From Lineus longissimus (taxonomy: Eukaryota > Nemertea > Pilidiophora > Heteronemertea > Lineidae): 64,000 nucleotides of DNA. A program made the translations under genes and the position numbers. The DNA lies in contig NC_088308.1 of assembly GCF_910592395.1 (NCBI RefSeq), positions 4,154,001-4,218,000 on the forward strand. Direction: 5' to 3'. The first letter of the stretch is position 1; the number at the start of each line of letters is the position of its first letter. Below, in pieces: positions 9,859-20,916 of the stretch. The notes under the pieces are model-generated. The model was not told the origin of the DNA. It did not search any database and saw nothing but the letters and a program-made list of their open reading frames with translations.

Positions 9859-12800
9859 AATTTACCTTTTTTCCCCAAACATACGAACGCAATGCACTCA
9901 ATATGTACATGCACATGTACATGGTAATCTAATCATTCCAGTCGTAAGATCCATTTTGCTCTACCTTCCTGCCGTAAAAAAGCAAGTCTAAATAAACTGG
10001 TTCTGACTTACTGGGTGATATGTCAGTCAACCCGTGCTTCTTGTATCAAAGAATATCTAAAGCAGTTTGAAAGGTGTGTATACAAAATCCTTTAGTCCTG
10101 TCTTATTGGCAATTTCATTAAATGCATGCGAAAGGCAATTACGCCAATTCTTCTCCCGAGACTCACTGTACTTGTAGTTACACTTTCTGAACCACATCAA
10201 CCGTCAACGGTTTCTTTTTTAGGACTCCACACCATAATTATCACAGGTTCGAGAAGGAAGAGGATGGTGTTTTGTCTCAAAATATCAAGGTACCGGGGTA
10301 TATAGGTAGTAAAAAGAGTCGTTTGCTCCGCCAGCTTGGACTGTCACATGCACAGGTGCAGTAGAAAACTCCAAGACGAAGAGAACATCGCGGCGTAACA
10401 AACCGAGTCTGCGAAGACCTTTTGTGAGATTGTCACCGAGATGGACGTATTGTGAAACCGGTTGACACTTTCTCAACTAGTACACCGACATTCCCTGAGT
10501 GGAGAGCTGTCATTCATTAAGCCAGCTAGTTCGGAAAGACTTAGACTGATCAGTAAAAAAACACTGATACTAGTAATTGAACATTCAATTCTGACATGTT
10601 TTACTGCCTGGTTTACTATGACCTCAACGTAAAGGGTTTTTTCTGCTAGCCGTTTAGACAAGAAAGAAATATTTGGAAATGTCAAATACCAACCGTAAAG
10701 GGATGTAATCCGACAGAACAAGACACTGCTTAGTGTAATCTGAAGGCAAAGTAATCCGGGGAAGTAAACCTCTTGAAATAATCCGACTGGAAAATTTCTT
10801 CCTCTCAAAGTTTCAAATGCTCTCATGTAAAGTAATAAATAATCCGTGTCCTCATCGCTTTGATCCCTTGGGACACTTCGAAAGCATTAGGTAAGCTGCG
10901 CCACCACTTTGAATATTTTGGAAAAATATCTTTAAAGTTCAGATTTTTTTTCGGAAAGCACTTGATATCTGTTGCAATGATCAGCTATCTATATATTATA
11001 AATTGCTTTTAAAAACTTGTTCCCTTTCCTCTGATTTCAATTCCACGAGTGAATTTGAAATACTCGAATAAGTTAAGATCCCGATATGAAATAAGTCACT
11101 TCTCTTGATTTGCCAGACAAACCTTTTCCGATATTTGGTACGAACTCAAATGTTTTTAGCAAATTCACTTGTTGCTGTATTGATAAAAATGTCCACCCTT
11201 TCCTTGACGCAACTTCATATACGCAGTTAGTATTATGCAAATGGGAACACAGAAGGATGGGTTTGATGTTTATGGCGTTGTTTGTTCATACCGTCACAAT
11301 GATGGCAATCGGAATACCACTTCCCCATAATGTGCCGCTATCAAAGAGGGATGAGACGATGTCTAGACTTCTCTAATTTTCTTTCATTATTCACGAAGTG
11401 GATATTTATCATCGTTCAAAGCGCCACTTTTCCTTTCATCATTCCGACAGAACAATGCTGTTATTGGTACAGCCAACGTACGTCAGTCCTTTCAACTAAT
11501 TGACGAGTGGACTGCTATCATAATGGCGCGTCTTTGGGAGCCACCAACTAATTCGTACATGTACGTCACTTGCGTCTTCTTGGAAAAGCTAGTTTTACTC
11601 AAAATAAGATCATGGATACGTCATAGCCATATCAGATGTATCTTATTGAAACCTCGGCTGTTTTATCGACTACTTGCTTCGTCTTCGAAAACCTTGTCTT
11701 TAATGTGTCGGAATTTCAACATTCGATAATTTTACCACTTATAGGAACTCACTTGACAACTCCAACCAATTGTTACGCCATCAGCACACAAACATCACCA
11801 CTGCAAGAAACCATCGTTCATTTATAATGAAGACCTCCAATCTAGACGAGCTAGAAAAATCGAAAAACATCGTCATTAAATTTACTCCCAAAGCAGTTAT
11901 CTGCCATGATTTCCAGAAATGATGTTCAAACGATCATAAAAACATACCAAACGGGTCCAATCATGACGTATTACTAGGCCAAAAAGCTTGATAAATCGGA
12001 ATACGCTGTCATTAAATCTAATTCTCCCACAACCATCAATCGATGATTTCCAGAAATTATGGTCTAAGAGTCAGAAAACAAGTCAAGCTTGTCCAGAAGT
12101 GACGTATAGACAACGTCTATCCAACCAGAGAACTTAAAACTATCTCTTGAAGAAATCATTATTGCCACTGGTGCATATCCTTCATTCGTGATGAAGACTA
12201 GATCATTCTTCCATATCGGTTATCTCGCAGGATTACGCCTGTCAATCGATAATCGAGCTGGCTTAACGATAGTGGTGACTGACTGCCCGCACGACAGCAC
12301 TGACTTGCTGGTTGTAAACTGCATGGCATCTCCCGGTTTCTGCATTTAAGCGCGAGGTTGCTTCGCTAAGAGTCAGGCAGAGTGAGCCGCGCGTCATTCG
12401 CATCGAGAGCAGTCGTACAGCATCCACACGGAACAATCGGTTGGGGAACAACAGGTTGCAGCCATGACTACTATATCTTTGGATCAATATGGGGATGGTT
12501 ATTGACATAAAACCTTCATTTACCAGACAAAACCACTGTTTTATGTGTTAATTACTAGTATCATTGTCGAAATATCTTTCTGATCTGTCGCGACTCGTAT
12601 TTGTATTAGCAACAATTCTTTTATTCAATTCGCTGATTTACGATTTCACACCTGCGCTTTGGGTTAAGGATGTCACGGATAAGTACCTGCCGTGACGTAT
12701 ACCGTATAACCGATCAGTGATTCGAGGATTTCTTCAGCGTATTGCCAAAGAGTGAATTCGGTTCAAAAACTGTTGCCCTCAACGTTGTTAAGCATAATAT

Positions 12801-14900
12801 ACATGTACAGCATATTTACAATGCCGTTGCTTTGGACGTTGTAAAGAACCGGATATCATAGGTATAGATTCGAATAACCTCATGATCTTGTGGTGGCTAC
12901 CACGCAATAGGGCCCGTGTTTGCATCTCTGGATAGACTGGGTTTCAAGGAACCTATGAAAACGATAAAGATGATGATGATGATGTTGATGATGATAGACC
13001 ACCATGCCAAGCGATGATTGCTACCACAGTGCATGGGCGTAGGCTATACTCCAACTTTAGGCGGCTTCTACTGCTAATGTTGCAGCTTCACTATGCTATA
13101 CTCGACAATATTATTAATGTTGATGTTGCATGAGCCTCACTACTAACACGTTCATGATCCCGATGTAGATGCTGAAGCCTGATTTCCTATGTTTTATGTT
13201 GAAAAATAACTACATGTAGTTTCATCATTATTAATTTGATCAAATAAAACTGAAACATAGCCTAATAGTAACTGACACGTAATCCGATTGCCATATTGAC
13301 CAACAAACAAAATTAAGCCATATCCCCAAATCTCACGGGCGTTTTTCTTCTTTATGTATTCTATCAGTGACATGAGGAGCCAGATTGCTAATTTACACCA
13401 GGGTCCATGATTTACGTAGCTCTTCGTCCACTTGTCATTGTTTATAAGTCAACTTGCAAAACGTTTCAAGCCACTTTAGAGATATGTAATTGCAGCTGGC
13501 TGATAAGGTGGAGGACACTAAATGGTCTGTGGTAATGACCGTGGTTAGGAAAAAGTGGCTGCTTTATGAGGGTGTTTGCTAGGTTGTGGAGGTTGTACGA
13601 TGCGAATGTATAAAGCATTCACGCGGTCGAGTGCTTTACGCATTAGCATTGGACGTAAAAGCCAGTGTATGTCAATACTGAGTCAAGACTCTATGGGAAT
13701 ATATTCATCTCAGATATTTGCAAATTCAGTAGTTTTGGTCGTATGTTTATATATATACCGTTAGTTGATAAGTTCATTTTGTGTTAGAAATAGATACAGA
13801 ATATAGATTTACATTGAATAAGGTGTTTTGCTCACCACACAAGACCGGCGAAAGCCTGATTTTTTGGTCAGTTAAGTCAAGAACATCGCCTTGTCATTGA
13901 CACACAGCATGACACGGTAATATATTCCTTGGAACTTACATTGTACACTGCTGCCTACTCCAAAAAAACAGGCAGAAATTGAATGCTAAGCGAAATAATC
14001 GTTCGAGTAGGATCATTGAGTTCAGTTAACTTTCCTAGTGGAGAGTGATGATAACCAACTGAGCTTGATACTCACCAGAACACCTCGCTAGTCGGACTTT
14101 GAGAGGCACTACCTTTTCTCGACGTTGATACATACGCGTCTCTATTTGCAGTCAAAACCACACGCACAGGGTCATATATTTTTTCTTTCGCGAGTGCTTT
14201 TACCTGGCGTGTTTCGCCCCATGAGAATTTAGAATTATTATTTCATTTCGTTCAAGAGTAGCACAGTCAAGAAAATCAATTTCAGCAAAGCAGTGTAATT
14301 GAAAAAGGCTGCTTGCTGACTTAACTGAGTGCACTTCATGGCTTTTTTTCACCTGAAGAGCCCGATGATAAGCTGGTTCATCTATTAAGCAGCTCAGAAG
14401 AACAAAAGCACTTAAATTCCTAGTTGAGTTGACTACTTTCACTCTCTTGAAAGCATCATTTAGATAGCATTTTTCTAAATCAGTTGAGATTATTTGAAAG
14501 ACTCTTAACTAATTCTTTTAAAGCTCAAATTAATGCTTTCAGTTCAGCAAGTCGACTGGTGATATCGTTTCGAAATTTCACTTACATGTAGATCCTGAAT
14601 GTACTTATGGTAAAAAAACTCGGAGATACATTTACAAGCAAAAAACTAAAGAAAAAGGTACTACATGCGTTGACGTCAGTACTTTTAGATACTGCCTTAC
14701 AGAGGATACCGCATGAACCCTTTTCCGGTTTTGGCTTGTAACTCAAATGCTATCTGTCGCATGCGCATAAAATTTACATATTTGTCATCAGAACTTTACG
14801 GTGAATAATTTAAATCTATACGTCTGAAACGATCGTAAAGACATGCTTTATTTCGTGCTACGATGACAGCAGACGTTATCGTAAGTCTGCTTTGAGAACC
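9859..14900. other. Gene-poor stretch; no supported gene
   Basis: Five kilobases of AT-leaning DNA. Minus-strand open frames at 10285-10476 and 10473-10826 look mildly protein-like, but I could not place a start, domain or matching splice sites. A GATGAT microsatellite lies at 12969-12996. A full CRE-type word TGACGTCA lies at 14671-14678. Poly-A and poly-T runs are frequent. It may contain regulatory sequence for flanking genes, but nothing in the sequence alone proves it. Confidence 0.4.
12969..12996. repeat. GAT trinucleotide microsatellite, slightly interrupted
   Basis: A run of GAT units with one GTT interruption, between non-repetitive flanks. It is not inside any recognised coding frame. 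Confidence 0.85.
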
Positions 14901-15036
14901 TAAAAGGTTTTGACAGACCGCCTCACTCAAAGCTGAGACTTATTTTTTCTCAATGTTATATCATAAGTGGTTTTATGTCATGTCACCCCTAGAGACTGCA
15001 CCGTGAATAAATTTAGGTATGGAAAGGTGCCTCTTT
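14901..15036 (+). repeat. Diverged direct repeat, copy 1 of 2
   Basis: About 136 bases starting TAAAAGGTTTTGACAGAC and ending GGAAAGGTGCCTCTT. The same order of words recurs about 400 bases downstream at roughly 80% identity by eye (AAAGGTTTTG, GCCTCACT, GCTGAGACTT, TTATGTCATGTCA, CCCTAGAG, GCTGCACC-like, ATGAATA). No terminal inverted repeats or target duplication were found, so a SINE-like or an old segmental duplication origin are both open. Confidence 0.75.
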
Positions 15037-15303
15037 TATCCTGAAGCATATCATCCCGGTGAAAAGTTCTGGTGCTTTGAGACACCATATATACCCCCAT
15101 TAGATTCTCTCTCCCTTCCATATCCATTTAGCCAAACCTCTTGTAAGAATTCCAAATCAAAGCTTGACGGCTTACTCTTACTCTGTACTTTGCCTGCTTG
15201 CTTCTGATGAAATTTACCGCTGTTCAAGATCTGTGCAAACCGCCTTTGACGCGAAGCACTCACGCAAGAATGTATAGACGCGCAATATCTGTATTCAACT
15301 CAG

Positions 15304-15440
15304 TCTTAAAAGGTTTTGCCAGACTGCCTCACTTAAAGGCTGAGACTTGGGTTTTTTCAACATTCATATCGTTAGTGGCTTAATGTCATGTCAACCCTAG
15401 AGGCTGCACCATGAATAGATTTATGTAGAAAGGCACCTCT
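15304..15440 (+). repeat. Diverged direct repeat, copy 2 of 2
   Basis: Second copy of the repeat that begins near 14901, in the same orientation. It starts TTAAAAGGTTTTGCCAGACT and ends GAAAGGCACCTCTG. The sequences between and beyond the two copies do not match, so the repeat boundary is close to these coordinates. Confidence 0.75.
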
Positions 15441-16805
15441 GATTGCCGAAAGAGCTGAGGGTGACATGGCACAAACTCGTACGATCAAGCGTGAAGCGAG
15501 TTTCAGCAAAGAAAAAAATCTCCCCGTATGACTTATCCGTATCGAGCTTTACGCATGATGTAACGTAATTTGTGTAGCGGTCATACGTAAAACTGATACG
15601 GATACGCCATACGAGCGTGAAATTCACCCCTGCTGAAACTCCCTGTCGTACGCTTACGCTTGCCAGTGGTTATTTATAAGTCGATAGAAAAGACTTCCCT
15701 TCTTCATCCCACGAGAGCTATGCCTTCCACAGGAAAGAAATGGAAACCATGACCCACCAGACGTGTTTACCACTGGGAAAGAATGCAACCAATCTAATCG
15801 TGCGTCCCAAGGTTATAACAAAAACAACAAGGCAATCAAACTGGTGCTGTTACCGTCAAAATGACCGTCCCTATCATCTCCTTCGTCAAGGCGAGTGCTT
15901 AGGTGCTTAAGTGTCAAATGCCGCGACGACATTGCGATGTCAATATTCATGAGGGTGAAGGGAACCAGCTTTCAGTTTGTGGAAAGCATTTTCTCATCTT
16001 TTTAGCTGTGGGCATTTAATTTGGACTGGTATTAAAATAATACTCCTGGGGGTATCCTGAGGTCGGTCTAAATAGTTTGGTGCTTTTTTTGAAACAAAAC
16101 AAGTTAGTTTGTGCTGCCAGGAGGCACTTGCAGTCTATCTTTTATATTTAAGGGTATACACATATTTTGTTTTTGGCCGAGCAAAGCTATGCCCAGTGTA
16201 CATTACGTTTCTGAGTTTGGGAAACGCTGAAAGATAGATTTACACGTTTTCTCTATTTCGCCCTGTTGAAAGGTCATGGTCTCTCTAGCTATCTATTGTG
16301 AGGAAACACCGAAACGTGGGGAACAGCCAAAGACGTTACACCGATTTTCGGTTGAGTCAGTTGAGTCATTACAGCGTACATCATTGTGTACATATCGAAG
16401 ATAGGTACACTAAAATCCAACGTGGGTTGTGCTCTTAAAAAATGAAAAACATGATTAAATAATTCTGCATGCCCTTTCACGGGATTGGATTTTTTTTAAA
16501 ATATATTTTGTTGGTTGATTTATTATAAACTAGTCACGTTTAGGTTCTCTTACCAAAATAGATATCATAACAAAACAGTTATCCAAATGCCAGATAGGGT
16601 AGAAACATAAAGTTTATTGCCACAGGCACATTTAGAATTCACAATAATTCTGGTTGTTCAAAAGGGTTTAAGGTAAATATCGCACTGCCTATTGCTGTTA
16701 TAGGTGCATGTTAAATGACGACTCTAATGATTAATTCATCCAGTCATAATTATCATCTTTGTAACTATTTGAAAAAAAATTATAATCTCGTTTTTATTCA
16801 CAAGT
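15441..16805. other. Intergenic; no gene seen
   Basis: Short overlapping open frames only, no recognisable domain, no strong splice-site pair. The stretch contains several poly-T runs. Confidence 0.4.
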
Positions 16806-17361
16806 TTGTTATATATCGCTGATGCCGCTTTGCCCTGAATCTTGGGAGAATTTAGAAACTTGCCAGAGGCATGTATCGTCGGCAGTAGGCCTATAAATAT
16901 CGCTGTTTTCATTAGTTACATCCAATGTTATTCTGAGACCCTCTTTGAAAAGGTCAATAAACTGAGGTGTTTGCGATTTAGATTCTTTGCCTCTATCTAT
17001 TGTTGATGTAAGGCATCCTACAAAAAGTACATGTACACTACCTTGCCGCCGATCAAACCTTGTTCTGTGAGTCCGGTGATGTCCAGAGGTAATCATCCAT
17101 TTTAAATGCTAATATCTCAAAGGACTCCGAGGGAACTGACTGTAAAAGCTGATCTTTGCTTGTTGGTAATCAAAAGGAAATGAAACCTTTATGTTCATCC
17201 TTGAGATGAATTCTAATACGACTGTCGGCGGAAAGACACACAAACATTTCGCTTTCAGTGATGGCCGTCGTCGGAATAGGGGGTTGTTTTCGCTTGCAGT
17301 GTCGACAAGGAACTGTATCATTTTCCACAACATTTAGGTAGTTAACCATGTGAAGGCATGC
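16806..17361 (-). pseudogene. Possible broken coding remnant with a CxxC motif; Roco/MFHAS1-like resemblance is weak
   Basis: On the minus strand a frame opens at 17361 right after an acceptor-like CATAG and runs 63 codons to a TGA at 17172-17170. It contains the core VENDTVPCRHCKRKQPP and later ESEMFVCLSADSRIRIHLKD. The two cysteines of CRHC, a later single cysteine and a closing hydrophobic stretch recall the region after the COR domain in some Roco proteins. A second frame (17096-16809) continues as HVLFVGCLTSTIDRG and SQTPQFIDLFKEGLRI, but it is out of frame and not joined by a convincing intron. This could be a decayed gene fragment, two exons I cannot join, or chance. The family link is a guess. 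Confidence 0.28.
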
Positions 17362-18197
17362 CTATGATACCAAAAGGACCACTTAAGTTGAAAGAATACT
17401 TTAAATTCGCGTCATGTCCACTTCCATGACTGCAAATTGCCGAACTACAAGCTTTGAGCAGCACTGCTGCTTCGAGTGACACGTTAAGAGCGAATGTATG
17501 TTACAGGGGTAATCTGTGTCAGAGAATCAATCATAATCCACTGTAACCCTACCTGTGATACTATTCTCACGCAAGGGATGGGTCGTCTCATACGCAGCTA
17601 CTGCCCTTAAGGAGGTCTCTGCCAGGGTGTCAATCGATTGCAGCCTATCTGTGGTACTATTCTCAGCAAGGACTCATGCTCGCCTCGGGCTGAAGTTTCA
17701 TCGAAACAGTTCAGCATAGTTCCTCACACCGTTCGTTTGGATGTAAGAAGCACCCGGAAAAAAAAATTATACCAATACCATTGTATATGCCTTTATCAAG
17801 ATGGGACTGTGGATTAGTGCTGCTTGGCAAACTAAGGTCGGTGGTTAAGCGAACGCTGGATGGTACTTGATGAATATTCTCCGTTTACCTATGACATTGA
17901 CCTGCCGCTATCGGACAAAAGAGATAAGGCACCGCGTTAATCCGGCCCGAATATGACGGACTTGTTTTGGGAGAGCGTGCTCATGAGAGCGTGTGCTGAT
18001 AAGGGCTAGTGATAGTGTCAAGCTTCGGGGTTCGAGATGACCGTGACTCTTTATAACTGTCGTGTTTACTTCTACGGCGAACTTTCGATTAACTCATCAC
18101 GTGAGACAGCCCCTTGGTAGCATGGCTCAATCAATTTAATCACCACGTCTAGCTAAACCGCTTGGTTACCAGTCATTGTCACCGCAGCTTGCAAAAT
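17362..18197. other. Intergenic; no gene seen
   Basis: No supported coding segment. It ends with an ATG-plus-donor motif described next. Confidence 0.4.
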
Positions 18198-18218
18198 GTC
18201 AGCTTTCAAAGGCAAGGT
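18198..18218 (+). CDS. Candidate orphan first exon (MSAFKGK then GTGAGC donor)
   Basis: ATG in a good context (CAAAATG) opens seven codons, MSAFKGK, followed at once by a strong donor AAG|GTGAGC. Many short-chain dehydrogenase/reductases begin with a sequence of the type M-x-x-F-x-G-K followed by V-x-(I/L)-V-T-G, so this could be the first exon of such a gene. I searched downstream by eye for a segment encoding VTG next to an acceptor and found none. A chance match or a decayed gene is quite possible. Confidence 0.18.
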
Positions 18219-18537
18219 GAGCGCTCGTCTGGTCCAGGTCAGATAGTTATCATCATCGATCAACTGAGGATGGCGTTTAAATAATGAACCTTTATCAAAT
18301 GATTACTGGCGAACTGGAATGAACAAAGAGGTAATAATGGTAATCAATACTTAAGAAATGAAGCCAAGAATATGCTCTATTCTTAGACTGAATACGGCAA
18401 GGATAGTGAAATAACTGAATTGTAAACATTTGATTTATATACATGTACTTAAGCTGTATTAATGGTGTAGGTGTTCATTTACCTTCGTTCATTTCCTACA
18501 AAGTCGACATAAGTATCGAAAATTAATCATTAAAGTA

Positions 18538-18609
18538 CCGGCGTCATCAATAATTAGAGTTCCGGCGTCATCAAAAATTAGAGTTCCGGCGTTACCAATA
18601 ATTCGAGTT
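18538..18609. repeat. 24-bp tandem repeat, three copies
   Basis: Unit CCGGCGTCATCAATAATTAG followed by AGTT. The second copy differs by one base and the third by about three. A truncated fourth copy follows. It lies in non-coding sequence. Confidence 0.85.
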
Positions 18610-18933
18610 CCTGCCTATAGAGTTCCGATCATGCACAGGAAAGAATACGAAAGAATCGATACTAGAAGTTGAATCCATAGTCATCTTGCAGTTTTTTAAT
18701 GTCACTGCAAATAAACGGATTGGTTTACCTTTTAAAATATTGTACTGTCGGGGCCTGGGCACCGTGGGGTGTTCCGCTGATACTCCGAGTATTCCTCAAG
18801 AAGATAGCATGTAAACACAGATGTATACTCTGTCACAATCGCGTTTATTTCACAAATGCAGACGTTTCGTAATCACATCAGCTTCGTTCCAACATTCTCT
18901 CACCGGCTCCCTCCTGACCTAATTATTATGGGT

Positions 18934-18969
18934 CACGTGGCCGTCGACGCACGTGGTGACGGGCGGGGC
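18934..18969. promoter_or_regulatory. Two perfect E-boxes (CACGTG) followed by a GC box
   Basis: CACGTG occurs at 18934-18939 and 18950-18955, 16 bases apart, and GGGCGGGGC follows at 18961-18969. Palindromic CACGTG is the site of bHLH-leucine-zipper factors (USF, Myc/Max, MITF/TFE groups), and GGGCGGGGC binds Sp/KLF zinc fingers. The cluster stands out in an AT-rich gene-poor region. No gene start was found next to it, so it could be an enhancer, a promoter of an unseen transcript, or chance. Confidence 0.4.
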
Positions 18970-19496
18970 TCATCACTTATAAACAATATGTCAATGATAT
19001 ATCTATTACATGTATCTGCAAAGTACCATGCAGGTAGTATCTGGAGCAAATCGTACTAACCTTTTGATATAGCTTATATGCCAACTTGATGACAACTCGA
19101 TATCGTACGATTAACAGTCCTTGCTTTCAAAAACAATGTACTTTTCCTGTAGCTAAGAGATGAGCCATATATATCATATTCAAACACCATTGTATCATCT
19201 GAACTATGACATTTGATATGGCTCTAGGAAAAGTACATGTACATGTACTGAATAAAGCATTAATTGAGTCGGATAATCTGTCATCATTAATATCAACGTT
19301 ACAAAGAAGGCTCAACGGCTGAAATAGTCACTACTAGACGCCTGTTCTTCTCCACATCCTCATCTCTCTTCTCGCCGTCTCATCGGATCTGTAGTCTGTA
19401 AGAACAACTATACTTTCATAATATATCAAGATTGTATTCAACAAAGGCTTGTTGATTAACTAATGAAACCGTCTATGTCTGGGGTACATGAACAGA

Positions 19497-19928
19497 CTAT
19501 GAATATATCACTTTCACTCCTGCACTTCGCAGCTTTTGACCATGTATGCTTTCGTTTTGCGTCTTGTGTGAAGTGGAAGTGATATCCATGTATGTTAAGT
19601 CTCTGATATCAAATTTTCCTCGGTCATAATGTTTCAACCCGCTCCTCTCATCGCTCTCAACAGGTCGTTTGCACATGTTGTTTGATGCCATGATTTTGAT
19701 TGACAATTCGTTGGCGACACCATGCCGTCCACTATTGGGTAATGTTGTGACTTCCCAAAGTGACCTTTTTTCCGATTTCGTCATGATTAATCTTTCGGTC
19801 TTAGATAGGTGAAACCAATGTATTTTTCTCAGAAAAGAAGAGATATAAAATGCCAATATTGTTATGGCGACGCAGCTGCTGGTATAAGATATGCCAGGGG
19901 GCTTGCTTCGCCTTCTGGTATCAGACAT
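19497..19928 (-). CDS. Unassigned open frame, 143 codons, with an N-terminal membrane-anchor-like segment
   Basis: ATG at 19928. The N-terminus is basic (MSDTRRRSKPP), followed by a hydrophobic stretch (CVAITILAFYISSFL) and a polar remainder with an NES sequon. That layout suits a type II membrane protein such as a Golgi glycosyl- or sulfotransferase stem. No catalytic motif is present and no downstream exon was identified. Poly-basic plus hydrophobic frames also arise by chance in AT-rich DNA. Confidence 0.2.
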   Translation of the reverse strand: MSDTRRRSKPPGISYTSSCVAITILAFYISSFLRKIHWFHLSKTERLIMTKSEKRSLWEVTTLPNSGRHGVANELSIKIMASNNMCKRPVESDERSGLKHYDRGKFDIRDLTYMDITSTSHKTQNESIHGQKLRSAGVKVIYS

Positions 19929-20499
19929 GTTACAGCGTTCGTTTTGTTTTTTATCGAATTAGTTCACCAACTGACATATTCAAAAATTAGAGATCCTTGT
20001 TAATCGGGTTTTCCATTTGTTTCGTCTGTTATACTTCCTTGCGTGCCGAGCTTCGTGGCAGTCATAGCAGTGCTTATACTGATCATGATTTTTTTCTAGA
20101 ACCGAAAGGCCTGCAGACGAATGAAAATCGGCAAAATTCCTCATATGCGTCATGTCAGAGCTCTTTGTTGACCCGTTTGATGTTAGTTTTACACAAAATT
20201 CGCTAGACGGCAAAGGATTTTTAACTTTTTGATTAAAATTTAATCTCGGTTTTATAACTGCACAAAGGTTTCCATAATCCCTTTCACTGGAGAATTAGAG
20301 TCCTCATGAATGGAGAATAAGAAGATAGTAAAGTTATACTGGGTATTTTCTCTCCAAGTTGTGAACGAGGTTCTTTTCTCAAATATCATGGTTCAAACGA
20401 GTTGGAGAAGAACAACTGGCGACGTGGGTAGGGATGACGACTTAGCTATTCAATGGTGTTTACGTCGTTTGTATCATAATATCGCACAAAAGGTAAATA

Positions 20500-20916
20500 T
20501 CAAGACATAACAGGATGACATTCAGTTGGCATTAATGTTGCGATACCCCCAGTCACATCGTGTTCAGGTGAAAACTTTCGGAAGTTTTGCAAACTTTTTC
20601 CAGTCTGTGGTGGAAGACAGGCCTTCTTGTAGACTTGGCCGGCAGCCAGTATCGAAGAGAAAACTCCGAAATCAAGCCGGGTAGTCTGGTCTATAAATGC
20701 CAAGTCCACTGGCGTAATGTTTCTTCTGAGTATAGGCCTACCACATATTGCGAAACTAAATAACAAAGTCGTAGTAAATACTAAATGTCGCCATCGTACA
20801 AAAATTTGAGAAAGACCTTTGAAATAGTATGACGTGCCTTCACGTTCCTTTTGTTTTTTATGAGATGACATTTGCAGTACTATAGGCTTCCAGTGATTTG
20901 GCATTTCGACTTGCAT
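20500..20916 (-). CDS. Unassigned open frame, 138 codons, with one hydrophobic segment
   Basis: ATG at 20916, with further ATGs downstream in frame. A basic region (SHKKQKEREG) precedes a hydrophobic stretch (HLVFTTTLLFSFAICG) and a polar tail with an NIT sequon. It could be a signal peptide or type II anchor exon, but no family is recognised and no splice partner was found. Confidence 0.2.
   Translation of the reverse strand: MQVEMPNHWKPIVLQMSSHKKQKEREGTSYYFKGLSQIFVRWRHLVFTTTLLFSFAICGRPILRRNITPVDLAFIDQTTRLDFGVFSSILAAGQVYKKACLPPQTGKSLQNFRKFSPEHDVTGGIATLMPTECHPVMS

Noticed and set aside
9302-9922. Minus-strand frames of about 100 codons
   Set aside because: They overlap the GC-rich Harbinger-type MITE and follow its repeat composition; there is no transposase motif.
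10285-10826. Two overlapping minus-strand frames that look mildly protein-like
   Set aside because: No start plus donor arrangement joins them and no family signature is visible.
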